Part shown: piece by piece, positions 9,696 to 16,837 of the stretch | Position numbering within the stretch: the stretch's first letter is position 1 | How the letters are laid out: each line of letters starts with the position of its first letter | DNA from: Proteobacteria bacterium UBA1278 | Lineage (GTDB): Bacteria; Pseudomonadota; Gammaproteobacteria; Comchoanobacterales; Comchoanobacteraceae | Assembly (NCBI GenBank): GCA_002308435.1 | Contig: DBUY01000068.1 | Span: forward strand, 23,228-43,405 | Reading direction: 5' to 3' | DNA: 20,178 nt | Program-made: the position numbers and the translations under genes | Notes under the pieces: model-generated | The model's database searches: none | Told to the model about the DNA's origin: nothing | Seen by the model: only the letters and a program-made list of their open reading frames with translations

Positions 9696-11007
9696 CACGG
9701 TTACCTTTAAGTTCACGCCCAGTCACCTTAGATTGTTTATGCTGAATATAGTATTCAAATTCATCATAGAAATGCGTCAAAAAACTTTGCACAGGCCAAG
9801 TGAATGCCTCACCGAATGCACAAATAGTTCGACCTTCAGCACTGTGTGCGATATCGTGCAACATACTAAGATCAGACTTGCTCGCATCACCTGATAAAAT
9901 TCGATCCAATAACCGTACAACCCAGCCTGTCCCCTCTCGACAGGGCGTACACTGCCCGCAAGATTCATGCTTGTAGAATCGCGAGATACAAGCCAATGTT
10001 TCCACCATACAAGTATTCTTGTCCATCACAATGATACCACCCGTTCCTAGACTAGACCCTGCATTAACCAAGGCATCATAGTCCATTGTCAATGACTGTG
10101 TTGCCTTCGCCGGCAATACACGCATTGAGCTACCACCTGGAATAATTGCTTTTAGGGGCGCTTTGGAGCGCATACCGCCCGCTAAAGATAACAGCGTACT
10201 AAATGGGGTCCCTAATGGCACTTCAAAAACACCAGGATTTTTGACATGTCCACTCAGACAAAATATTTTTGCACCACCACTATTCTCGCAACCAAGCCGC
10301 AGAAACCAATCAGCACCCTTCTCAATAATCATAGGAATCGAGGCAATTGTCTCCGTATTGTTAACAGTGGTCGGTTTACCATATAACCCATACACAGCAG
10401 GAAATGGTGGCTTCGAGCGCGGTAAGGCAGGTCGTCCTTCTAGCGACTCCAGCATGGCAGATTCTTCACCCACAATATAGGACCCAGCACCAAGTATATT
10501 ATGTATCTGAATCCCAATAGAAGAGCCTAGAATATTCTCTCCCACAAAACCATGAGCAACCGCCTCTTGGATCGCAGTTTCGCATGCATCATATTGTACT
10601 TGATACTCACCTCGAATGTAGTGGTAGCACGCTGACATACCTTGTGCATAGCAGGCAATCAGCATGCCTTCTAGAAGTTGATGAGGGTTGTACTGCATGA
10701 TCAATGTATCTTTACACGTTCCAGGTTCGCCCTCATCAGAGTTACACACCAAATATCGCGGATATGGAGCATCATCTGCAATAAAACGCATTTTTAGCCC
10801 CGACAAAAATCCTGCACCACCCCGGCCCTTCAAGACTGCGTTGCGAATAGTCTCAATTAAATCACTCGGGGTAGGCCGTTCCTTGATGATACGCTGCCAA
10901 ACCTGGTACCCACCCAAATCAAGATAGGTTTCCAGCGCTGCAGGCGCTTTTTTATTCATCGTTCTCAGACAAACCGCATTCATTTGCATAGACTGTGCCC
11001 CCACCAT
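9688..11007 (-). CDS. nuoF: NADH-quinone oxidoreductase subunit F (NADH- and FMN-binding)
   Basis: This subunit binds NADH and FMN, accepts the hydride and sends electrons to cluster N3. From ATG 11007 it has 439 residues. Motifs in order are the glycine-rich NADH loop GRGGAGFLSGLKM (61-73), the FMN region NSDEGEPGTCKD (89-100), EESAMLESLEGRP (181-193), PTTVNNTETIASIP (212-225), and the 4Fe-4S ligands Cys350, 353, 356 (SCGQCTPCREGTGW) with Cys396. The NADH loop reads FLSGLKM where most relatives read FPTGxKW. The start overlaps the nuoE stop as TGATG, with GAGG upstream; a TTG one codon earlier would be the only longer start nearby. The first 18 residues are poorly conserved. Confidence 0.97.
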   Translation of the reverse strand: MVGAQSMQMNAVCLRTMNKKAPAALETYLDLGGYQVWQRIIKERPTPSDLIETIRNAVLKGRGGAGFLSGLKMRFIADDAPYPRYLVCNSDEGEPGTCKDTLIMQYNPHQLLEGMLIACYAQGMSACYHYIRGEYQVQYDACETAIQEAVAHGFVGENILGSSIGIQIHNILGAGSYIVGEESAMLESLEGRPALPRSKPPFPAVYGLYGKPTTVNNTETIASIPMIIEKGADWFLRLGCENSGGAKIFCLSGHVKNPGVFEVPLGTPFSTLLSLAGGMRSKAPLKAIIPGGSSMRVLPAKATQSLTMDYDALVNAGSSLGTGGIIVMDKNTCMVETLACISRFYKHESCGQCTPCREGTGWVVRLLDRILSGDASKSDLSMLHDIAHSAEGRTICAFGEAFTWPVQSFLTHFYDEFEYYIQHKQSKVTGRELKGNRDV

Positions 11008-11510
11008 CAACCCGCCTCTTGCTTGAATTGATCAATCAGTGCGTCCATTTTCTCTGGAGTCAAGTCATAGTGATAGGTAGAATCATTAACAACCATACAC
11101 GGTGCTTGACAACACGCCCCTAAACACTCAGTTTCTTGAATGGTAAACAATCCATCATCAGTGATCCCATTACGCGCAACACCTAGCCGCTTTTCTAGAT
11201 GTGATAATATCGCCTCACTATCTCTCAGATAACAGGAAACGCTATTGCAGACTTTAAAGACATGCTTGCCCACAGACTGCTGATAAAACATAGAATAAAA
11301 ACGAAAAACAGATTCCACCTGTATCATCGGCATATCAAGATGAGCTGCTACAGCACTAAGATGATGGTCTTGCAAAGGCCCTTCAGCCTGCTGCAATAAT
11401 CGCAGCGCCATGATCACAGCCGATGATTGGCGACCTTTTGGGAACTTCGCAACCCATGCTGCAATCGCCCGTTTAATTGATGGTGGTAGGCAATAATCAA
11501 CTGAGCTCAC
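11007..11510 (-). CDS. nuoE: NADH-quinone oxidoreductase subunit E (2Fe-2S)
   Basis: This is the thioredoxin-fold subunit of the NADH dehydrogenase module and holds the 2Fe-2S cluster N1a. The protein has 167 residues, as usual. Cluster ligands are Cys88 and Cys93 (VCNSVSC) and Cys129 and Cys133 (ECLGACCQAP). The start is a GTG that overlaps the nuoD stop as GTGA. GGGGAG lies about eight bases upstream and supports it. The stop overlaps the nuoF start by one base. The N-terminal half is the usual helical region (RAIAAWVAKFPKGRQSSAVI). Nothing odd was found. Confidence 0.96.
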   Translation of the reverse strand: MSSVDYCLPPSIKRAIAAWVAKFPKGRQSSAVIMALRLLQQAEGPLQDHHLSAVAAHLDMPMIQVESVFRFYSMFYQQSVGKHVFKVCNSVSCYLRDSEAILSHLEKRLGVARNGITDDGLFTIQETECLGACCQAPCMVVNDSTYHYDLTPEKMDALIDQFKQEAG

Positions 11511-12793
11511 CGGTCAATCTCCCCAAATACAATATCCATAGAAGCAAGAATAACAACAACATCTGAAAGCATATGGCCTCGACATAACTCATTCAATGCT
11601 TGCAAATGCGGAAATCCTGCTGCTCTTATTTTGACTCGATATGGCTTGTTGGCACCATCTGAGACCATATAAACACCCATCTCCCCTTTTGGATGCTCAA
11701 CAGCAGCGTATGTTTCACCTTCAGGAACGGAGTATCCCTCACTGAAATGTTTAAATTGATGAATCATTTCTTCCATATACATTTTTGAACGTTCACGTGT
11801 CGGAGGGACAACCTTAGGATGATCAGAAACCACTGGGCCTTTGTGACGACGCAACCAGTCAACACATTGTTGTATGATTCGATTGGACTCTCTCATCTCA
11901 GCCACGCGAACAAGATAGCGATCGTAGCAATCACCCGTCTTTCCAAGCGCAATATTAAAATCAAGCGCATCATAAACGGCGTAAGGCTGATCCACGCGTA
12001 AATCACGCATATAGCCAGTACTACGTAGCATCGGACCTGTAAAACCAAGAGCCAAAGCGCGATCAGCATCGATTGGGCTGATACCCACTGTACGCTGTTT
12101 CCATATTCTGTTGTCGGTGAGCAACGCCTCGTACTCATCACAACGAGCAGGAAAAATATCTGTAAAGTACTGAATATAATCTAATAAAGAACCGCTACGC
12201 GGTGCATTCAAGTCTTTAATCTCACTCGAAAAACGCCACGGACTCTCCTCAAATTGCGCCATGCGATTTGGCAAATCTCGTAAAACACCGCCAGGACAGT
12301 AATAATTCGCGTGCATACGGGCGCCAGATACGGCTTCATAGCAGTCCATCAATATTTCACGCTCTCTGAAGGTATAAAACCATGGAGTTAAAGCGCCCAT
12401 ATCCAGAGCCGTGGAACCCAAAACAAGCAAATGGTTTAATATTCTGGAAATCTCGTCGAACATCACCCGAATATACTGAGCCCGCTTTGGCACTTTGAGA
12501 CCGAGTAGTTGCTCAATAGCCATCACATAGACATGCTCATTCGGCAGAATCGAGACATAATCCAAACGGTCCATATAGCCAATCGAGTGATTAAATGGCT
12601 TTGACTCCATTAACTTTTCAGTTGCGCGATGCAGCAAGCCAATATGTGGATCAATTTGCACGACCGTTTCGCCTTCAACTTCAACAACTAGTCGTAAGAC
12701 ACCATGAGCGGCCGGGTGTTGCGGACCAAAATTGAATGTAAAATTCTTCAACTCGCCCAAAGCATTACTCCGTGATACTAAGTCGATCATCAT
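11507..12793 (-). CDS. nuoD: NADH-quinone oxidoreductase subunit D (49 kDa)
   Basis: This subunit forms the quinone-reaction site of complex I together with NuoB and derives from the large subunit of NiFe hydrogenases without the metal ligands. From ATG 12793 it has 428 residues. It contains FGPQHPAAHGVLRLV at about 22-36, with the histidine loop that contacts the quinone headgroup. It also has YMDRLDYVS at 73-81, whose Tyr79 is the likely quinone-contacting tyrosine, and GARMHANYYCPGGV in the middle. It is separate from nuoC, unlike the nuoCD fusion of E. coli. The start overlaps the end of nuoC by 29 bases. ATG 12793, ATG 12790 and GTG 12796 are adjacent candidates; AGGTGA upstream suits the first and the last. 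Confidence 0.96.
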   Translation of the reverse strand: MMIDLVSRSNALGELKNFTFNFGPQHPAAHGVLRLVVEVEGETVVQIDPHIGLLHRATEKLMESKPFNHSIGYMDRLDYVSILPNEHVYVMAIEQLLGLKVPKRAQYIRVMFDEISRILNHLLVLGSTALDMGALTPWFYTFREREILMDCYEAVSGARMHANYYCPGGVLRDLPNRMAQFEESPWRFSSEIKDLNAPRSGSLLDYIQYFTDIFPARCDEYEALLTDNRIWKQRTVGISPIDADRALALGFTGPMLRSTGYMRDLRVDQPYAVYDALDFNIALGKTGDCYDRYLVRVAEMRESNRIIQQCVDWLRRHKGPVVSDHPKVVPPTRERSKMYMEEMIHQFKHFSEGYSVPEGETYAAVEHPKGEMGVYMVSDGANKPYRVKIRAAGFPHLQALNELCRGHMLSDVVVILASMDIVFGEIDR

Positions 12794-13436
12794 CACGCCG
12801 TATCACCTTTGGTGTACTGACACGATTTTCTAAAGTGACTGGCTCATAAAGACAACGAGCAAGTGACGCATCATATCTTAACTCAACACGCCCTTGTAGA
12901 GGAAAGTCCTTACGCATTGGGTAACCCACAAAGCCATAATCTGTTAAAATTCTGCGCAAATCAGGATGATTGATAAAGCGAATGCCAAACAAATCAAATG
13001 CCTCCCTTTCATACCAGTTCGCATTTGGCCAAATACCAGTCATGCTCGGAACTAGAGTAGACGCATGGTTTAATGATACTTTCACCCGCGCACGATGATT
13101 ATGTGTCGTCGACAACAAATGATAGACGACCTCAAAGCGACCTTTTTCTTGAATCAACGATTGCTGATCAAGTGGTGTCCTGGCTCGATCATAACCTTGA
13201 GATGTCCCTTGAACACCAACCCACTCGTCTACACCGTAATGCAGTCGGTCCACCACACATAGATCTAGTAGCATGTTCATTTGAAGATCATCATGTGTTT
13301 GCAAATGCTGCATGATGGATTCAAGTGAATCGATCTCGCCATACAAAATGGGCATATTTGTAAGGTAATCCACTCGGTTATCAGGACAGAGTGACTTCAA
13401 CCGAACTGACAACGCTTGTTGACGTTTATGCATCAT
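12765..13436 (-). CDS. nuoC: NADH-quinone oxidoreductase subunit C (30 kDa)
   Basis: This is the 30-kDa peripheral subunit of complex I, a structural partner of NuoD. I chose ATG 13436, with GGAG just upstream, giving 223 residues; it overlaps nuoB by 11 bases. An adjacent ATG at 13433 is equally possible, and a start at 13484 would overlap nuoB by 59 bases. The family core is clear: RFEVVYHLLS at 100-109, ANWYEREAFDLFGIRF at 139-154, and HPDLRRILTDYGFVGYPMRKDFPL at 157-180. Between LLDLCVVD and RFEVVYHLL there is an extra loop of roughly 35 residues (about 64-99), as I recall from some gammaproteobacterial NuoC proteins; shorter relatives lack it. Confidence 0.95.
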   Translation of the reverse strand: MMHKRQQALSVRLKSLCPDNRVDYLTNMPILYGEIDSLESIMQHLQTHDDLQMNMLLDLCVVDRLHYGVDEWVGVQGTSQGYDRARTPLDQQSLIQEKGRFEVVYHLLSTTHNHRARVKVSLNHASTLVPSMTGIWPNANWYEREAFDLFGIRFINHPDLRRILTDYGFVGYPMRKDFPLQGRVELRYDASLARCLYEPVTLENRVSTPKVIRRDDDRLSITE

Positions 13437-13974
13437 TCTGCTCCAACTCCCTAGTGTAGTCTGGCATATAAAAAGACTTAACACCTTGAATTTTGTTTTG
13501 CAGCTGAATCATACCATACATCAAAGCCTCAGCGTTCGGGGGACAGCCAGGAATATATAAATCAACTGGCACAATGCGATCACAACCACGGACAACCGAA
13601 TATGAATAGTGATAATAGCCACCACCATTTGCACAAGACCCCATAGAAACGACATATTTCGGCTCTGCCATCATATCGTAAACAGCGCGCAATGCTGGCG
13701 CCATCTTGTTGCACAGTGTACCAGCGACAATCATAACATCTGCCTGGCGTGGACTGGCACGAAGCGCAAATCCGAAACGATCAAAATCATAGCGTGAAGC
13801 AATAAAATGCATCAGCTCCACCCCACAACATGCCAAGCCGAAGCTGAGTGGCCAAACAGAGTTTCCCCTAGCCCAGTCAACCAATTGTTTGTATTGCATC
13901 ACGACAAACCCATTGCGCACAATCGGGGTGCCTGAATGTTTATAATCGTGAATTTGCTGTCGTAAATCCCGCAT
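13426..13974 (-). CDS. nuoB: NADH-quinone oxidoreductase subunit B (cluster N2)
   Basis: This subunit binds the terminal 4Fe-4S cluster N2, which reduces quinone at the NuoB-NuoD interface. From ATG 13974 it has 182 residues. Ligands are the tandem Cys49-Cys50 (GLACCGVELMH), Cys114 (SMGSCANGGG) and Cys144 (YIPGCPPNAEAL), the full conserved set. The ATG has GGAG five bases upstream; a TTG immediately before it would be the only longer start and is not needed. It begins 28 bases after the nuoA stop. The preceding string RYDFDRFGFALRASPRQADVM is also typical of the family. Confidence 0.97.
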   Translation of the reverse strand: MRDLRQQIHDYKHSGTPIVRNGFVVMQYKQLVDWARGNSVWPLSFGLACCGVELMHFIASRYDFDRFGFALRASPRQADVMIVAGTLCNKMAPALRAVYDMMAEPKYVVSMGSCANGGGYYHYSYSVVRGCDRIVPVDLYIPGCPPNAEALMYGMIQLQNKIQGVKSFYMPDYTRELEQNDA

Positions 13975-14002
13975 CAATACTCCGTTACCACTAACATAAG
14001 AA

Positions 14003-14371
14003 TTACTCCCAATTTAACGCCCCTGAGAACCATTCGTAGAGATATCCAATAGTTAGTAGAGCCAGAAATAGCCACATTGATGCAACCCCCCAGAGGGTTA
14101 ATTGACGAAAGGACATAGCCCAGGGAAATAGTAGCGCAGTTTCCACATCGAAAACGATAAACAAAATAGCTATCAAATAAAACCGAATATCGAATGGTTT
14201 GCGAGTAGTCTCTACTGCTGGGAAACCACACTCATATGGAGCCGTCTTCGCATCATTTGGGCGAAATGGTGAAGCCACCATACCCAAAAGGAATAGCACA
14301 AGCACAAAACAGAGCGAAAAAATCAGGAAGATCAATATTGATAAATAATCAAGCACGCTACCAAACAGCAC
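14003..14371 (-). CDS. nuoA: NADH-quinone oxidoreductase subunit A
   Basis: This is the three-helix membrane subunit A of complex I and the first gene of the nuo operon. It has 122 residues. The TM1-TM2 loop shows KTAPYECGFP, the segment that reaches the quinone cavity, and TM2 has RFYLIAILFIVFDVETALLF with the conserved Asp and Glu. The start is uncertain: the longest form uses GTG 14371, which has no clear ribosome site, while GTG 14356, five codons later, has only a weak GGTAG upstream. It lies 37 bases downstream of the terminator hairpin that follows tRNA-Leu, so the nuo promoter would have to sit in or over that hairpin region, or some transcripts read through from tpiA-secG. Confidence 0.93.
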   Translation of the reverse strand: MLFGSVLDYLSILIFLIFSLCFVLVLFLLGMVASPFRPNDAKTAPYECGFPAVETTRKPFDIRFYLIAILFIVFDVETALLFPWAMSFRQLTLWGVASMWLFLALLTIGYLYEWFSGALNWE

Positions 14372-14408
14372 GTAATGTAATATTAAGATCGTAACGGGTT
14401 TTGGCTAG

Positions 14409-14435
14409 AAAAGCCACTACTATTGGCTTAGTGGC
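14409..14435 (-). terminator. Intrinsic terminator after tRNA-Leu
   Basis: Read on the minus strand, GCCACTA and TAGTGGC form a perfect seven-base stem (14429-14435 with 14413-14419) around a nine-base loop, followed directly by TTTTCT. This is a typical rho-independent terminator for the tpiA-secG-tRNA-Leu transcript. Its downstream arm can also join competing hairpins, described under findings. Confidence 0.75.
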
Positions 14436-14457
14436 CCAGATAAATATGCCAAATAAT

Positions 14458-14541
14458 TGCCGAAGGTCGGACTCGAACCGACACAGCCAAATAGCCACTG
14501 CCCCCTCAAGACAGCGTGTCTACCAGTTCCACCACTTCGGC
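14458..14541 (-). tRNA. tRNA-Leu, anticodon GAG
   Basis: This 84-base sequence folds as a class II tRNA. The acceptor arms GCCGAAG and CTTCGGC pair perfectly. The D arm contains GTGG and TGGTAGACAC. The anticodon stem CTGTC/GGCAG encloses the loop TTGAGGG, giving anticodon GAG, which reads CUC and CUU leucine codons. The T arm is GTCGG-TTCGAGT-CCGAC. The 15-base variable region can form a four-pair stem GGCU/GGCU with two G-U pairs and the loop AUUU. CCA is not encoded: the discriminator A is followed by ATT, so the tail must be added by the CCA-adding enzyme. The 5' end lies 20 bases after the secG stop, so the tRNA is probably processed from a tpiA-secG transcript. Confidence 0.96.
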
Positions 14542-14561
14542 TAGATCTAAGAATACGGACA

Positions 14562-14888
14562 TTATGGTTTTTTCACAGCGCGATTAGCTGCAGGCTCAGC
14601 TTGCGACTCTACTATAACGGAGTCTTTTGCTTTGAGGACCTCCGTCAGTCGCACGCGATCAGCATTCTGGTTGATCACTACACCCAGAAAAAAACTGAGC
14701 ACAAAAAATAGCATTGACAACGTTCCGGTCAATTTGACCAAAAATGAGGTGGTACCTTGGCTAGATAATACTGAGCTAGCACCAGAACCAAATAAATCAC
14801 CACTAGACTCTTTGCCACGCTGTAACAGCACAACACCGATGAGTGCTAAACAGACGGTGACATAAAGCATGATTAATAACCACTGCAT
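14562..14888 (-). CDS. secG: Preprotein translocase subunit SecG
   Basis: This is the small accessory subunit of the SecYEG protein-export channel in the inner membrane. It has 108 residues with two membrane helices, about 3-22 and 51-72. Between them lies the conserved glycine- and serine-rich loop, including VVLLQRGKESSG and FGSGASSVLSSQG. The C-terminal 30 residues are hydrophilic, as in other proteobacterial SecG proteins. The start ATG lies 16 bases inside the end of tpiA, so translation is probably coupled. The order tpiA-secG-tRNA-Leu-nuo is shared with several gammaproteobacteria. Confidence 0.95.
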   Translation of the reverse strand: MQWLLIMLYVTVCLALIGVVLLQRGKESSGDLFGSGASSVLSSQGTTSFLVKLTGTLSMLFFVLSFFLGVVINQNADRVRLTEVLKAKDSVIVESQAEPAANRAVKKP

Positions 14889-15628
14889 TCGAGCAAAACT
14901 CCCTTAATTGCATCAATGTCGAGACTTGCTCGACCTACTAATAAACCATTCACTTCAGGCAACTTCGCAAATTGCTGACAATTGCCGGGCCCGACACTAC
15001 CGCCATAACACAGGGTATACTGACCGTGTGAAAACTGCGCAGTCAAATAACTCGTCAGCCAACTGAACTCAGTCGATACCGACTGTGCATCCGCTGGTTT
15101 ATCGGCACCGATTGCCCACACAGGTTCATAAGCGACGATTATATCATGCTTTGGCAGCTTCGCAAAGCAATCACTATTGAAAACAGCAGATAACTGCGAT
15201 TCCAAAATAGTAATCGATTGACCTTGGGCACGCTGTTTCGCAGTCTCACCAACACAAAAAATAGGAGTCAGCCCCGCCTCAACGACTTGCTGATACTGAG
15301 AAATCGTAACCAAGCTATCCTCACGGTCATGCTGTCGTCGCTCACTATGCCCGATACAGACATACTGTGCACCGATCTCAGCCACCATCGACGCATCATA
15401 AGATCCAGTCCAAGCAGTACCTGACCGCCCGCTAACCATCTGCACGCCCCACTGAAAGACTTGAGGCGACGCGCTAACCAACTGCCCAAGATAAGGCACA
15501 GGCGGCATCACAACCAAGCTGATATCATCGAAAACAGAACAACTCGCAAGCTCAGATAACAGCTGATCAAAAAAGGCGGTTCTTCCGCCTTGTTTGCAAT
15601 TTGCGATCACTAAGAATTTTTGCGCCAT
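14873..15628 (-). CDS. tpiA: Triosephosphate isomerase (divergent motifs)
   Basis: This enzyme interconverts dihydroxyacetone phosphate and glyceraldehyde 3-phosphate in glycolysis and gluconeogenesis. The protein has 251 residues, the usual length. The catalytic set is intact: Asn10 and Lys12 (IANCKQGG), His94 (CIGHSERR) and Glu168 (VAYEPVWAIG). The phosphate-binding segments are YGGSVGPGN at 208-216 and LLVGRASLD at 229-237. Several near-invariant strings differ: NWKMN is NCKQG, the loop-6 hinge after VWAIG reads ADKPA rather than TGxxA, GAFTGE is TAWTGS, and VGGASL is VGRASL. The ATG has GAGG seven to eight bases upstream and a good promoter further up. A non-catalytic role is unlikely given the intact residues. 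Confidence 0.95.
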   Translation of the reverse strand: MAQKFLVIANCKQGGRTAFFDQLLSELASCSVFDDISLVVMPPVPYLGQLVSASPQVFQWGVQMVSGRSGTAWTGSYDASMVAEIGAQYVCIGHSERRQHDREDSLVTISQYQQVVEAGLTPIFCVGETAKQRAQGQSITILESQLSAVFNSDCFAKLPKHDIIVAYEPVWAIGADKPADAQSVSTEFSWLTSYLTAQFSHGQYTLCYGGSVGPGNCQQFAKLPEVNGLLVGRASLDIDAIKGVLLECSGY

Positions 15629-15650
15629 TCTAATTCCTCATTCAGAGCCG

Positions 15651-15679
15651 ATTGTAACCCACCCAGCTGACATTATCAA
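15651..15679 (-). promoter_or_regulatory. Sigma-70-type promoter of tpiA-secG-tRNA-Leu
   Basis: On the minus strand TTGATA (15679-15674) and TACAAT (15656-15651) are separated by 17 bases. Each box matches the consensus at five of six positions. The -10 box ends about 22 bases before the tpiA ATG, leaving room for a short leader with the GAGGAA ribosome site. Confidence 0.7.
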
Positions 15680-15745
15680 CATCTCCGAGGCTGATTGCAC
15701 CTCGTCTACACGCGAAAACATCGCACATCAACGACAGGTCCAGAA

Positions 15746-15774
15746 TAGACGAATTATGCAACCTGTGTTAATAT
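15746..15774 (+). promoter_or_regulatory. Possible promoter of holA
   Basis: TAGACG and TAATAT are spaced by 17 bases, each matching the sigma-70 consensus at four of six positions. The -10 box is preceded by TGT, an extended -10 motif that would compensate for weak boxes. It ends 33 bases before the holA ATG. It is the best plus-strand candidate in the 179-base divergent gap. Confidence 0.4.
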
Positions 15775-15807
15775 TTAGCTGTAAAATGTGAAACCGAAAA
15801 CATTAAT

Positions 15808-16794
15808 ATGCCAAGCAGCATCACCTGTGAAACATTACTAAGCATCCTGAAGCGGACCAAGCCACAACGCACAACGATTCTTGTTGAGGACCCCTTTCTG
15901 TCTCACTTCGCAGAAAAATCAATCAAAGCCATACACAACACACCATTCACTCGGCACATTTACTCTCCAAAAACTCATGCCAGTATACAGACTAGCCTGT
16001 CCAGCCGAGACATGTTCAGTGATAACCATGCACACATCATTCAGGTCAAAGGCACCGATCTAAAACACGAACCCCTTGAGCAACTAATCCACAACGAAAA
16101 TGATGTGATTTTAATCTACTTGATTGAGAAAATACAACCAGCACAAAAGAGAACAAAAAACTTCCTCGCCCTAGCAAAACAAACAACCATGATCAGCACT
16201 AAGGCATTGTCGGAGAAAAAAACGCTGACATGGATGAAAACATTGTGCGCATTTCATCAAATACAGATTTCAGATCACCTCATCCATACTATTTGCCAAC
16301 GACTTGATGGCGATTTATCAAGTCTCGACCAACTTGTGACACAACTCATACTGCAGAAAGTTAGAGAGATTAAGACCATTGACCACCTCACGCCATATAT
16401 CTTAACCACCCAGCAAGCGCCAATATTCTCCACCATTGACGCACTTTTCAATGGTAAATATGACACTTGTGTTGCGTTCTTCCGAACACATCACCAAGCT
16501 GATGTACTTCAAAAAATATACTGGATGAGCCTAAAAAGATTACGACAAATGGTCAGACTACAAGAAAAATACATAGCCGATAAAACAAGTCTACACGTAT
16601 TGCTACAAAATGAGCGTATTTGGCCCCAAATGCAACCAATGTTTAAAAAAGCACTACAACAGCCACAATCCAAATTACAACAGCACTTTACGGAGCTTTG
16701 TGATCTCGAATACCTCTTAAAAGGGCAATCTCATCTGAATTTCGAGAGGAATGCGATAGCACGGCTCCTCAAACTTTGTCAGGCGCTTAGCTGA
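15808..16794 (+). CDS. holA: DNA polymerase III subunit delta
   Basis: This is probably the delta subunit of the clamp loader, which opens the beta sliding clamp during DNA replication. It has 328 residues, near the 343 of E. coli HolA. Sequence identity to the family is low. Recognition rests on the overall layout: an N-terminal AAA-like region without a Walker A motif, a central QRLDGDLSSLDQLVTQLIL segment typical of domain II, and a C-terminal stretch (LCDLEYLLKGQSHLNFERN, then LLKLCQAL) like the delta collar domain. It is the only plus-strand gene and is monocistronic, divergent from tpiA and convergent with cvpA. The protein has only four glycines and few valines but much Gln, Lys, His and Thr, which fits its C/A-rich coding strand. 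The ribosome site is weak, so the start is less certain. Confidence 0.85.
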   Translation: MPSSITCETLLSILKRTKPQRTTILVEDPFLSHFAEKSIKAIHNTPFTRHIYSPKTHASIQTSLSSRDMFSDNHAHIIQVKGTDLKHEPLEQLIHNENDVILIYLIEKIQPAQKRTKNFLALAKQTTMISTKALSEKKTLTWMKTLCAFHQIQISDHLIHTICQRLDGDLSSLDQLVTQLILQKVREIKTIDHLTPYILTTQQAPIFSTIDALFNGKYDTCVAFFRTHHQADVLQKIYWMSLKRLRQMVRLQEKYIADKTSLHVLLQNERIWPQMQPMFKKALQQPQSKLQQHFTELCDLEYLLKGQSHLNFERNAIARLLKLCQALS

Positions 16795-16798
16795 AATA

Positions 16799-16814
16799 GC
16801 CTGACTAATCAGGT
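16799..16814. terminator. Possible weak bidirectional hairpin between holA and cvpA
   Basis: CCTGA and TCAGG form a five-base stem, extendable by one G-T pair, around a four-base loop in the 43-base gap between the convergent holA and cvpA stops. There is no T-tract on either side, so it may be only a weak or factor-dependent terminator. Confidence 0.25.
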
Positions 16815-16837
16815 AGCGCGATATTGCTAAGGTCAAC

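Noticed and set aside
10163..10480. 105-residue plus-strand frame opposite nuoF
   Set aside because: It is fully antisense to the conserved core of nuoF, has no ribosome site or family features, and is explained by the nuoF codons.
14457..14711. 84-residue plus-strand frame across tRNA-Leu and secG
   Set aside because: It runs antisense through a well-folded tRNA gene and a recognised secG, so it cannot be a credible gene. Its opening PKVGLEPT string is the known artefact of translating antisense tRNA.
14873..15628. tpiA as a pseudogene because of its altered motifs
   Set aside because: The frame is full length, catalytic Asn, Lys, His and Glu are kept, and a good promoter and ribosome site are present.
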